In this document: positions 6,564-13,904 of the stretch, piece by piece
Layout: each line of letters begins with the position of its first letter
Position numbering within the stretch: position 1 is the stretch's first letter
Assembly (NCBI GenBank): GCA_030826005.1
Contig: JAPJOW010000030.1
Span: forward strand, 1-24,942
Source of the DNA: Aliterella sp. RAGGC_92
Lineage (GTDB): Bacteria; Cyanobacteriota; Cyanobacteriia; Cyanobacteriales; Chroococcidiopsidaceae
Direction of reading: 5' to 3'
Length of the DNA stretch: 24,942 nucleotides
The notes under the pieces: model-generated
What the model saw: only the letters and a program-made list of their open reading frames with translations
The model's database searches: none
Told to the model about the DNA's origin: nothing
Program-made: the position numbers and the translations under genes

Positions 6564-8600
6564 TTAACGCACGGTTTTGGTTGTCCAGCGATAGGAAGAT
6601 TTTTTGCGGTTATAGCTTTTTTTAGTTTTGGCGATCGCGCGTTTAACTACTTTTCTCGTCCGCGATTTTACTTGAGAATTGGTTGATACTTTTTTACTAA
6701 TTCGCAAGTATTTTCTACTAGAGGGGCTTTTTGCCATTCTAGAACTTGTAGAAACTCGTCTCTTTGGTGCTGCCGATCTGGAATAAGTTTTGGGCTTACT
6801 TGCTGTAGTTTGCTTGTAAACTGGCGGCGATCGCTTAACTACTTTTTTTGATGCCGTTTGCTTGTAAACCGGAGGCGATCGCTTAACTACTTTTTTCGTT
6901 GGTGTGGAGTAGCTTTTGGTATTACTTACCTGATGCTTGTAAACCGGAGGCGATCGCCTCACTACTTTTTTTGCTGTTGGATAACTTGTTTTATTTGCGG
7001 TTAAGTTTACTTTAGCGGGAGTGGAATTACTATCTACATTAGGTGCAAGCCATTGTTTAATTGACGCTTGAGCTTTTTGATATACAAGGCTATTAGCAGG
7101 AATTGCTTGCGCTAGAGAAATTGCTTCATTGGGCTTTCCGGCTTGATATTTGCCTGTAGCTAAAGCCAAAATCCTGTTAGACCATTGGGCGATGAGAGAT
7201 TGCGCTTGGCTGTAAGCATTACTACCTTTTGGCAATGAACTAACTAAAGCGATCGCGGCTTTAAAATCTGCCTTTGCGGCTAACCTTTTTGCTTCTATTA
7301 GCTTGCACTCGTACAAAACGTTTTGGGCATCGCTATATAAACTAGAATTTGCCGGAATTGTCGCCGCCTGCAAAATACACTCTGAAGATTTGCCTGTAGA
7401 TTTGAGATTTTCTACTTGTTCTAAAGTTTGCTCTAACTGCAAGCGCGGTTGCCAATAAAGAGCATAACCTGCGGCTAAAGCAACTAAACCCGCACCAATA
7501 GTTGCGCCAATTGTGAGGTAAAACGGATGACGATTTGAAGTTAAGCGGGGTTTGAAGGGCGAGAAAATTGTTGTACGTGGTGCTAATTTATTAGTTACAA
7601 GTTCCTCAAAATTAGAACTTGCTTGCGTGCCTACAGGCAAGATTGGAACACTAGCAAGGGTAGCGCTAGGATTTTGAGGAGATTGGTTTTGCTGCCCATT
7701 TTGGCTAACTGGCGGCGATTTTAGGTCTAAGTTTATCTGCGTGGGCAGGTAGAAAGGTGCTAGTTGCTCAACTTCTGCTAAAGCCTCGGTAGCGGTTTCG
7801 TAACGGTCTTTGAAATGGTAGCGCACCATTTTTGTAATAATTAGCGCCAAAGCATCGCTAACTTGGGCTTTTTCTTGCCACAATAATTCTCCAGTTTCAA
7901 AATCTTCCTCTAACTGCATGGGATACAACCCCGTTAGCGCTTGAACTGCGATCGCTCCTAACGCATAAATATCGCTACTAGGGCGGGGTCTACCTCGCGC
8001 TTGTTCCATTGGCATATAACCGGGCGTACCAATGCCTACGGTAGCAGGCATTTCAATATTAGCGGTCAAACTCAGTAGTTGCGTCCAATTTTGCTTTACC
8101 GAGCCAAAATCTACTAATACTAATTTATTGTCTTGCTGACGTTGAATTATGTTATTGGGCTTAATGTCTCTATGAATAAACCCCCGACTATGAATAAATA
8201 CTAATATTTCTAAAATTTCTTTAATAAATTCCCATACCTGGTTTTCCGTCCAGCGTTGGTTTGGTTGTAATTTTTCTACAAGTAATTGTCCTTGGATAAA
8301 TTCTTGGACTAAGTAAAACTCTTGATTTTCTTCAAAGTAAGCAAGTAGCCTAGGAATGCGATCGTGATGTCCTAGTTTTTCTAACGATTCTGCTTCTGAT
8401 TCAAATAATCGTCTAGCGCTTTGCAAAAAATTTTGGTTGTTATTGGCAGGCTGGAGATGCTTAACCGCACACTTAGGATTACCAGGTCTATGAGTATCTT
8501 CAGCTACATAGGTTTGACTAAATCCGCCACTACCTAAAGTCGCGATGATTCGGTAACGTCCTCCTAGCAAATTGTCTATCATTGCCCGATTTTCCAGCAT
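6564..8600 (-). CDS. Membrane-anchored Ser/Thr protein kinase with repeat region and basic tail
   Basis: A 678-residue Hanks-type kinase. The kinase domain (residues about 16-275) has the Gly-rich loop GSGGFS (23-28), Lys47, the catalytic loop HRDIKPNN (143-150), DFG (164-166) and GTPGYMPMEQ, so it looks active. A Pro/Gln-rich linker precedes one membrane span (about 359-383). The extracytoplasmic part has three related repeats of about 45 residues (sharing A-x(4)-P-x(3)-Y-x(2)-A-Q), starting near 408, 448 and 492. The tail from 540 is highly basic and carries three near-identical copies of KKVVKRSPPVYK. The start at 8600 (MLENRAMIDN) could instead be the ATG at 8582. It is divergent from the WD40 gene, 191 bp away, and nearly touches the GatD-like gene at its 3' end. 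Substrates unknown. Confidence 0.93.
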   Translation of the reverse strand: MLENRAMIDNLLGGRYRIIATLGSGGFSQTYVAEDTHRPGNPKCAVKHLQPANNNQNFLQSARRLFESEAESLEKLGHHDRIPRLLAYFEENQEFYLVQEFIQGQLLVEKLQPNQRWTENQVWEFIKEILEILVFIHSRGFIHRDIKPNNIIQRQQDNKLVLVDFGSVKQNWTQLLSLTANIEMPATVGIGTPGYMPMEQARGRPRPSSDIYALGAIAVQALTGLYPMQLEEDFETGELLWQEKAQVSDALALIITKMVRYHFKDRYETATEALAEVEQLAPFYLPTQINLDLKSPPVSQNGQQNQSPQNPSATLASVPILPVGTQASSNFEELVTNKLAPRTTIFSPFKPRLTSNRHPFYLTIGATIGAGLVALAAGYALYWQPRLQLEQTLEQVENLKSTGKSSECILQAATIPANSSLYSDAQNVLYECKLIEAKRLAAKADFKAAIALVSSLPKGSNAYSQAQSLIAQWSNRILALATGKYQAGKPNEAISLAQAIPANSLVYQKAQASIKQWLAPNVDSNSTPAKVNLTANKTSYPTAKKVVRRSPPVYKHQVSNTKSYSTPTKKVVKRSPPVYKQTASKKVVKRSPPVYKQTTASKPKTYSRSAAPKRRVSTSSRMAKSPSSRKYLRISKKVSTNSQVKSRTRKVVKRAIAKTKKSYNRKKSSYRWTTKTVR
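6811..6972 (-). repeat. Three 39-bp repeats with embedded HIP1 in the kinase tail
   Basis: Units at 6811-6849, 6859-6897 and 6934-6972 each run from tgcttgtaaac through gg(c/a)ggcgatcgc to actacttttttt on the + strand. Each encodes K-K-V-V-(K/R)-R-S-P-P-V-Y-K on the minus strand (about residues 544-597), and each holds one HIP1 site. Start-to-start spacing is unequal (48 and 75 bp), so copies were separated by other short sequence after duplication. A fourth, weaker KVVKR lies near residue 650. Confidence 0.9.
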
Positions 8601-8791
8601 AGCTTATCATTTCTTCCCTTAAAAATTAAATTTAAAAAACTCAGTTTTTCTATATTTATCAACAAAATAAATGCTTTTGTTACAGCTTTTTATAAGATTT
8701 TGACAATCTTTACTAAAAATAATTAAGGATAAATTTGCTAGGATTTCAGTTAAATAATCGGGCGGAGTCTTTTTAGCTCATCATAACAAAA
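8601..8791. promoter_or_regulatory. Divergent AT-rich promoter region, kinase / WD40 gene
   Basis: A 191-bp, very AT-rich spacer between two divergently transcribed genes. A perfect TTGACA lies at 8700-8705 on the + strand, but the sequence 17 bp later is only TTAAGG (8723-8728), so the -10 assignment is weak. An AAAAAC-TCA-GTTTTT inverted repeat lies near 8635-8650. Both genes must be driven from here unless transcription comes from further away. Confidence 0.35.
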
Positions 8792-9904
8792 ATGCAAGAG
8801 CTACCCAACTATCAAAACCGTTGGGTGTCAAGTCTTTTTCTAGCTAATGTCAAATTATATTTCACGATAGCTATGGCGCATATTAGTATCTATGGCACGC
8901 TCTTATTTTCAGTAATAATCTCTGCGGCTATCCCTCGTCTTGTACCTAGGGAGGTAATAGTTTCAGTTTCTCCGCAAGGGCGGCTACAAGGAGCATCGCA
9001 AAAAATAGCCGCTCAGTCTTGGCAAGAAAAGAAGTTGAACGTCGATACAATTAGCGGCGGTCATACAAGAGTAGTATATACAGTTGCTTTTAGTCCTGAT
9101 GGTCAGACTTTAGCAAGTGGTAGTGGCGATCGCACGATCAAAGTTTGGAGCTTAAATCAAAAGTTACTAGCTTCTACTTTAATCGGACACTCGGACTGGG
9201 TAAGCTCGGTTGCGTTTAGTCCTGATGGCACAACTATAGCTAGTGGCAGTGGCGATAAAACAATTAAACTATGGAACGTGCAAACTCGTCAGCTTATTGG
9301 AACTTTAATCGGACACTCGGACTGGGTAAGCTCGGTTGCGTTTAGTCCTGATGGTACAACTATAGCTAGTGGCAGTGGCGATAAAACAATTAAACTATGG
9401 AACGTGCAGACTCGTCAGCTTATTCGTACCATGTCAGAACAAGGGGGAGTTACCGCCGTTGCTATTAGTCCTGATGGCAAGTATGTAGCTAGTGGCAGCT
9501 ACCGCAATACAGTTAAGCTTTGGGATAAAAATAGTGGTAAATTAGCCCACACTCTGTCAGGACACTTACGACCAATTTATACTGTCGCCTTTAGCCCGGA
9601 CGGGAAAATTTTGGCAAGTGGTAGCAATCAAGGGGAAATTAAACTTTGGAATGCCCAAACGGGAAAACTACGCAACACGCTTTTAGGGCATACTAAAGCC
9701 GTTAATGCGATCGCTTTTAGTCCCAACGCCCAAACTCTAGCTAGTGGCAGCGATGACCGCACAATCAAGCTCTGGCAGCCTAGGAATGGCGAACTTCTCC
9801 GCACGCTCAAAGATAACTTAGATGGAGTTACGACCGTAGCTTTTAGTTCTAATGGCGCTTTAGGCAGTGGCAGTAAAGACAAAACTATTAAAATTTGGCG
9901 ATAG
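8792..9904 (+). CDS. Membrane-anchored seven-bladed WD40 repeat protein
   Basis: A 370-residue protein with a hydrophobic N-terminal segment (about 29-48, HISIYGTLLFSVIISAAI) that is a signal anchor or uncleaved signal peptide, then seven WD40 repeats (about residues 88-119, 130-161, 172-203, 213-244, 255-286, 297-328 and 341-370). Each repeat shows the GH...V-AFSPDG..-ASGS.D.TIKLW pattern, so a complete seven-bladed propeller, a protein-interaction platform, is expected outside the cytoplasm. Blades 2 and 3 are almost identical at the DNA level. No enzymatic domain is fused. An alternative start at 8873 would shorten the N-terminus by 27 residues. It is divergent from the Ser/Thr kinase; WD40 proteins often associate with kinases in cyanobacteria, but a functional link here is inference. 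Confidence 0.92.
   Translation: MQELPNYQNRWVSSLFLANVKLYFTIAMAHISIYGTLLFSVIISAAIPRLVPREVIVSVSPQGRLQGASQKIAAQSWQEKKLNVDTISGGHTRVVYTVAFSPDGQTLASGSGDRTIKVWSLNQKLLASTLIGHSDWVSSVAFSPDGTTIASGSGDKTIKLWNVQTRQLIGTLIGHSDWVSSVAFSPDGTTIASGSGDKTIKLWNVQTRQLIRTMSEQGGVTAVAISPDGKYVASGSYRNTVKLWDKNSGKLAHTLSGHLRPIYTVAFSPDGKILASGSNQGEIKLWNAQTGKLRNTLLGHTKAVNAIAFSPNAQTLASGSDDRTIKLWQPRNGELLRTLKDNLDGVTTVAFSSNGALGSGSKDKTIKIWR
9176..9424 (+). repeat. Near-identical 126-bp tandem duplication of a WD40 blade
   Basis: 9176-9298 and 9302-9424 are 123-bp copies at a 126-bp period (42 residues) that differ at only two positions, both silent: GGC/GGT and CAA/CAG. They encode blades 2 and 3. Other blades are far more diverged, so this copy arose recently or is being kept alike by gene conversion. 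Confidence 0.95.
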
Positions 9905-9989
9905 CCCTGTTATCCCTCGTTTGATAGAGAATTTCCGGTGTAGAACTTGAAACAATAGAAGTAATACCGCGAAAACTGTCTGCTTCCTT

Positions 9990-10874
9990 ATGAATTTTAA
10001 CTTTTTTGACATATTTTGGGTTTTTCTTGCTTTATCTTCCCTCCAACCCGTATGGCAGCGTCGCCAAATTGAATATCGCCGCGTTCAAACTCTCCGAGCC
10101 TTTGAGCAGCAACGCAATAGCCGAGTAATTTTACTAATTCATCGGCAAGAATCTCTCAGCTTGCTAGGTATTCCTATATCTCGCTACATTACGATTGAAG
10201 ACTCCGAGCAAGTATTAAGGGCAATTCGATTTACACCACCCGATGTCCCTATTGACCTAATACTACATACGCCGGGGGGATTGGTACTAGCAACAGAGCA
10301 AATTGCCAGAGCGCTAATTCGTCACCCGGCAAAAGTCACCGTATTCGTACCTCATTACGCTATGAGTGGCGGCACAATGTTAGCATTAGCATCCGATGAA
10401 ATAGTGATGGATGCTAACGCGGTTTTAGGCCCTGTCGATCCGCAATTGGGTAATTTTCCGGCAGCAAGTATTATTAAAGTTGTTGACGACAAACCAATTG
10501 GTGAAGTTGACGACCAAACGCTAATTATGGCAGACATTTCGCGTAAGGCAGTTACTCAAGTCCAGCGCTTTGTCAGAACTTTACTTAAAGACAATATTCC
10601 CCAGCAAAAAATTGCCCCAGAAAATGTCGAGCCTATTATTGAAGCTTTGACTACCGGACGAGTTACCCACGATTACCCGATTACTGTTGAAGAAGCAACC
10701 GAATTAGGCTTACCAATTACTGTCGGACTACCCCGCTCTATTTATAACTTAATGGAACTCTACCCGCAGTCCCAAGGCGGTAAACCAAGCGTACAGTACA
10801 TTCCTATGCCTTATGGCGATCGCTCTCCTATGTTACCTGTACCTAAAGGTAGACCGCTAGAAGAAGCGCATTAA
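9990..10874 (+). CDS. SDH-type ClpP-like serine protease, membrane-anchored
   Basis: A 294-residue protein of the SDH_sah/ClpP-SppA crotonase-like fold (Pfam SDH_sah, as I recall). A short N-terminal hydrophobic stretch (about 4-20) probably anchors it. The oxyanion/active-site region shows DLILHTPGGLV (89-99), the nucleophile motif HYAMSGGTMLALASDEIVMD (Ser126 in MSGG) and NAVLGPVDPQ. A lysine in ADISRKAV (Lys186) could be the general base, as in SppA-type Ser-Lys enzymes. The family is annotated as serine dehydrogenase proteinase, but its targets in cyanobacteria are not known to me; membrane protein quality control is a reasonable guess. It starts 86 bp after the WD40 gene on the same strand and ends before a convergent permease gene. 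Confidence 0.85.
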   Translation: MNFNFFDIFWVFLALSSLQPVWQRRQIEYRRVQTLRAFEQQRNSRVILLIHRQESLSLLGIPISRYITIEDSEQVLRAIRFTPPDVPIDLILHTPGGLVLATEQIARALIRHPAKVTVFVPHYAMSGGTMLALASDEIVMDANAVLGPVDPQLGNFPAASIIKVVDDKPIGEVDDQTLIMADISRKAVTQVQRFVRTLLKDNIPQQKIAPENVEPIIEALTTGRVTHDYPITVEEATELGLPITVGLPRSIYNLMELYPQSQGGKPSVQYIPMPYGDRSPMLPVPKGRPLEEAH

Positions 10875-10935
10875 AGAGGAGGCGACACGGTGACAAGGAG
10901 AAGCTTGGGTTGCTGTAATGGGAAAGTTATATCTA

Positions 10936-10991
10936 AATTTAGCACTGCTAAATTAGCTTGTCATAGAGCAAAGCGATCGCCAACTTTGCTC
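10936..10991. terminator. Two inverted repeats between convergent genes
   Basis: Between the SDH protease (ends 10874) and the AI-2E permease (ends 11006) lie two hairpins. The first is AATTTAGCA-C-TGCTAAATT (10936-10954). The second is GAGCAAAG (10966-10973) and CTTTGCTC (10984-10991), with a 10-nt loop containing part of a HIP1 site. Neither has a long T-tract directly after it on either strand. Their position suggests transcript 3'-end formation or protection. Confidence 0.45.
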
Positions 10992-11005
10992 CTGACTATC
11001 CCAAA

Positions 11006-12070
11006 CTATTCAGTTTGGAGGTTGGTAGTAGTTGGAGCGGGCAGATTTTGCCAGTTATCCAAAACGTCTTTAAGACAACTAGCTAAAGGAACGGCAATTA
11101 ATAATCCTAACAATCCCGCAAGTTTAGTTCCTACGGCCAAAGCCGCGACAATTCCTACAGGACTTAGACCTGTAAAACTCCCCAACAGCCGAGGCGCGAT
11201 CGCTTGATCGATAATTTGGTCTACGGTTACAGCTACTAATATAGTTTTTATGCCCAACCAAAAGTCATGAGTAGCGACAAGCAAACTAACTAAGCTAAAT
11301 CCCAATACATCGCCAAAGGGAATTAGAGTTAATACAGCGATCGCTAATCCAAAAATTAACCCAAAAGGGACTTTTAAAACTAAAAAAGTTACCGTCATTG
11401 CCACCCCAACTAGACAAGCTAAGGCTATTTGGGCGACAAAGTAGTTTTGAAAGTTTTGCTGGAGCGATTTTTCAATAGCGATCGCCACTTGCGGCGGCAA
11501 CCACTTAAATAAGTACGCCCAAATCCGTTCTCCATCTAATAATAGGTAAAAAGCCAAAACTATTGTTAACACCACCTCAGAGACGCTATCAACCGCCCCT
11601 ATTGCCAAACTAAAAGAGCGTTCTGCCAATGATTGCAGTTCATCGGGCAAGCGATCGGTTAATTGAGTGGCTAATTGATTAAAATTTATTGGTAAGTGCC
11701 GCGCTGCGGCCCAATTGTTGAGAGTTTTTATTTCTTGAGTCCCCGACTCAATCCACTTCGGCAATAGTAACAAACTCTCGTTAACTTGCTCTAAAAGAAT
11801 TGGTACTAAAGTGATACTAAGAGTAATTAAAATTGCCAGAGCGATCGCAAACACTAATACAACTGCATAGGTGCGTTTAATCTCCCGTTGCTGGAGAAAC
11901 TGTACGGGGTAATTGAGGACAAACGCCAGCACCGTAGCTAACACAAAAATAGTCACCAGTGGTTGAAAGTATTGAATAACTTGCAATGCCAACCAACCAT
12001 TAAATACAACTATAGGCAAAGGCAAGCCCAGTTTTAACCACTGGTAAACTTTATGAGAAGAAGCTGTCAT
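11006..12070 (-). CDS. AI-2E family transporter (PerM-like permease)
   Basis: A 354-residue polytopic membrane protein of the AI-2E/PerM family. The order of segments is typical: three N-terminal spans (about 13-32, 35-55, 62-85), a long soluble region (about 90-145), then the span VLTIVLAFYLLLDGERIW and a C-terminal block of four or more spans. The block contains the conserved LTLIPFGDVLG, the VDQIIDQAIAPRLLG signature and GLSPVGIVAALAVGTKLAGLLG. Family members have been linked to autoinducer-2 export, Na+/H+ antiport and other substrates, so no substrate is claimed. It is downstream of rps1B on the same strand, 62 bp away with a hairpin between, so read-through or processing may connect them. 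Confidence 0.92.
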   Translation of the reverse strand: MTASSHKVYQWLKLGLPLPIVVFNGWLALQVIQYFQPLVTIFVLATVLAFVLNYPVQFLQQREIKRTYAVVLVFAIALAILITLSITLVPILLEQVNESLLLLPKWIESGTQEIKTLNNWAAARHLPINFNQLATQLTDRLPDELQSLAERSFSLAIGAVDSVSEVVLTIVLAFYLLLDGERIWAYLFKWLPPQVAIAIEKSLQQNFQNYFVAQIALACLVGVAMTVTFLVLKVPFGLIFGLAIAVLTLIPFGDVLGFSLVSLLVATHDFWLGIKTILVAVTVDQIIDQAIAPRLLGSFTGLSPVGIVAALAVGTKLAGLLGLLIAVPLASCLKDVLDNWQNLPAPTTTNLQTE

Positions 12071-12081
12071 CTATATTTGTA

Positions 12082-12124
12082 ATCTCGTTTATATCACCCT
12101 ATCTCGTTTAGCTGGAGCTAAACG
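12082..12124 (-). terminator. Strong hairpin and direct repeat between rps1B and the permease gene
   Basis: TCGTTTAGCT (12104-12113) and AGCTAAACGA (12116-12125) form a perfect 10-bp inverted repeat with a 2-base centre, starting 8 bp after the rps1B stop. On the minus strand it is followed by GATAGGG, not a T-tract, so it is not a classical intrinsic terminator. It may stabilise or process the rps1B mRNA. The decamer ATCTCGTTTA also occurs at 12082-12091 and 12101-12110, a 19-bp-period direct repeat. Confidence 0.5.
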
Positions 12125-12132
12125 ATATTTAA

Positions 12133-13035
12133 TTATTCCGCTACAGGTTTTTTGGCTTTACTTGCACGTTCTTCCGCATTTGCCATTACTTCATCCATTT
12201 TCTCGACTATCTCGCCGGGGTAAGTTTCTAATACTCTAGTAGATAGAGAAATTCGCCCTTTGCTTTCATCTAAATCGATTACTACAGCTTTGATTACTTG
12301 CCCTATTTGAAATAACGCAGACAAAGATTCAATAAATTTTTGGCTAATTTGCTTAATGTGCAATAAGCCGCTTACACCTTCTAAGTCAACAAACAAACCA
12401 AAAGGTTTGATGCCAGTAATTTTTCCTTCTACTAATTGACCGATCTCTAACTGACTGAAACTAGCCGAACGAGTAGCCAAGCGATTAGAAAGGACGAGTT
12501 TGTTGTTACTTAAATCGACCTCTAGAAAACTAGCACTTAAAGTCTGACCTTTTAAACTATCCAAATTATCCCGTTCTAACAGATGCGATCGCGGAATAAA
12601 GCCCCGCACTCCCTGCACGTCTACGGTTACGCCGCCTTTATTTACGCCTGTTACTCGCACTTGCAAAGTTTGGCTGTTTTCTTGCATTTGTGCAAGTCTT
12701 TCCCAAATAAGCTGAACTTCTAACTGGCGGCGAGAAACGGTAACTTGACCATCCGCATCTTGCTCTTTGATAATGACAAACTCTAATTCTTCTTGCAAAG
12801 GCAAAACTTCGGCTAAATCTGCTACTTCGCGCAAAGAAACTTCTTCGCTAGGAATAAAAGCTGCCGACTTACCGCCAATATCTACATAAGCGCCATTGCT
12901 TTCATATTGAAACACCTTGCCTTTTACAGTCTGCCCTTTTTGAAACTGAAAGTCTTGTTGTTCGAGGGCTTTGGCAAAATCATCCATTGAAAAGGCTGAT
13001 TCGGTGGCGGGCGTAGATTTTGATTTAGAGTTCAT
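12133..13035 (-). CDS. rps1B: Ribosomal protein S1 homolog, cyanobacterial Rps1B type
   Basis: A 300-residue RNA-binding protein with three S1 (OB-fold) domains at about 33-102, 120-187 and 199-270, against six in E. coli S1. The third is the most canonical: GQLVEGKITGIKPFGLFVDLEGVSGLLHIKQIS. Cyanobacteria carry two short S1 proteins. The N-terminus (AFSMDDFAKALEQQDFQFQKGQ) and overall divergence from the main Rps1A suggest the second paralog, Rps1B. It would bind mRNA or nucleic acids and assist translation of mRNAs lacking a Shine-Dalgarno. No Shine-Dalgarno precedes its own start. It lies between dienelactone hydrolase and AI-2E genes on the same strand. A short AT-rich inverted repeat (GGCAAA/TTTGCC, 13060-13079) is in its leader and could be a control site. 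Confidence 0.88.
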   Translation of the reverse strand: MNSKSKSTPATESAFSMDDFAKALEQQDFQFQKGQTVKGKVFQYESNGAYVDIGGKSAAFIPSEEVSLREVADLAEVLPLQEELEFVIIKEQDADGQVTVSRRQLEVQLIWERLAQMQENSQTLQVRVTGVNKGGVTVDVQGVRGFIPRSHLLERDNLDSLKGQTLSASFLEVDLSNNKLVLSNRLATRSASFSQLEIGQLVEGKITGIKPFGLFVDLEGVSGLLHIKQISQKFIESLSALFQIGQVIKAVVIDLDESKGRISLSTRVLETYPGEIVEKMDEVMANAEERASKAKKPVAE

Positions 13036-13059
13036 AACATTAGCTGGTGGGGCAGTAAA

Positions 13060-13079
13060 GGCAAAAAAATATATTTGCC
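13060..13079 (-). promoter_or_regulatory. Inverted repeat in the rps1B leader
   Basis: GGCAAA and TTTGCC pair across an AT-only loop, 25 bp before the rps1B start and 24 bp after the dienelactone hydrolase stop. It could be a weak terminator for the upstream gene or a leader structure; S1 proteins are known to bind their own leaders in E. coli. Only six base pairs, so uncertain. Confidence 0.3.
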
Positions 13080-13102
13080 GATCTTATATTTAAGCGCAAA
13101 AA

Positions 13103-13846
13103 TTAGTTAGGCAAATGTTGTTGAAACAACTCTTTTACCTGCTGCCAAGCATCCGCCGCAGCTACTTCATTATAACTAGCCCGCGCGTCGCAAAAAAAAC
13201 CATGTTCTGCGCCATTGTAGCGAAATATACGATGATTTATACCAAATTTTGCTAATTCTGCGGCAATAGCATCAACTTGTTCGCTGGGAATACTCGCGTC
13301 TTCCATACCAAAAAAGGCGTATAGAGTCCCTTTGATTTCAGCCGTCCGAGTAATTGTCGGTGCGCCACCCCCAGGAGTTTCGGTGGCAATGCCAGCCCCA
13401 TAGAATGATGCTGTAGCTTTAATATCATCTAAAGTAGCTGCCAGATAAGCAACGTGACCCCCAAAGCAAAAACCAATACAGCCAAAGCCAGCCTCTTTTT
13501 TAACTTGGGGACAATCTTTGAGATAATTGATTGTTGCCTGGATATCGCTTAATAGTTCAATGGCTTTAGTTTGCCCTTTGTAGCTTCTGCCTGTAAGAAT
13601 ATCTTGGGGTGTGTAACCTGTTTCAAAGCCGGGAGCGATGCGTTGAAAAATAGCCGGAGAAATCGCCACATACCCAAGTCGGGCAATTCGTTCGGTAACA
13701 TCTCGAATATGGGCATTGACACCAAAAATCTCTTGGATGACTACAATGCCAGGATAAGCAACTTCGCCCGACGGATAAGCTATATAAGCATCAAGCGGCA
13801 ATTTGTCCTTAGGCTTAACTAAAGCTGTAATTATTTTTTGTGACAT
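13103..13846 (-). CDS. Dienelactone hydrolase family protein
   Basis: A 247-residue alpha/beta hydrolase of the dienelactone hydrolase type. The Cys-Asp-His triad can be placed: Cys127 in the nucleophile elbow GFCFGGH, Asp183 in FFGMEDASIP and His215 in GAEHGFFCD. Glu39 in the conserved IQEIFGVN, which interacts with the cysteine in this family, is also present. Members hydrolyse lactones or esters. In cyanobacteria, which generally lack the chlorocatechol pathway, the physiological substrate is unknown. It is cytoplasmic, with no signal peptide. It is transcribed away from plmA, with 58 bp between the two starts, so the promoters are close or overlap and PlmA control is conceivable. rps1B follows 67 bp downstream on the same strand. 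Confidence 0.92.
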   Translation of the reverse strand: MSQKIITALVKPKDKLPLDAYIAYPSGEVAYPGIVVIQEIFGVNAHIRDVTERIARLGYVAISPAIFQRIAPGFETGYTPQDILTGRSYKGQTKAIELLSDIQATINYLKDCPQVKKEAGFGCIGFCFGGHVAYLAATLDDIKATASFYGAGIATETPGGGAPTITRTAEIKGTLYAFFGMEDASIPSEQVDAIAAELAKFGINHRIFRYNGAEHGFFCDARASYNEVAAADAWQQVKELFQQHLPN

Positions 13847-13904
13847 ATACTTATTTATTTCGCTCCCTAAGTCAGTTTATCCGTCGATCGAAACGAAACG
13901 AAAT

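Noticed and set aside
6811..6972. CRISPR-like appearance of the three 39-bp repeats
   Set aside because: The repeats are inside an intact reading frame, encode a repeated peptide, have unequal spacers of 9 and 36 bp, and no cas gene is present.
10890..11207. 105-residue + strand frame with no domain
   Set aside because: It spans the hairpin spacer and the antisense of the AI-2E permease C-terminus; composition is that of a shadow frame.
13803..13904. Longer plmA frame with a hydrophobic leader
   Set aside because: It overlaps the start of the divergent dienelactone hydrolase gene, and PlmA is known to begin at the QFHIQPDS segment.
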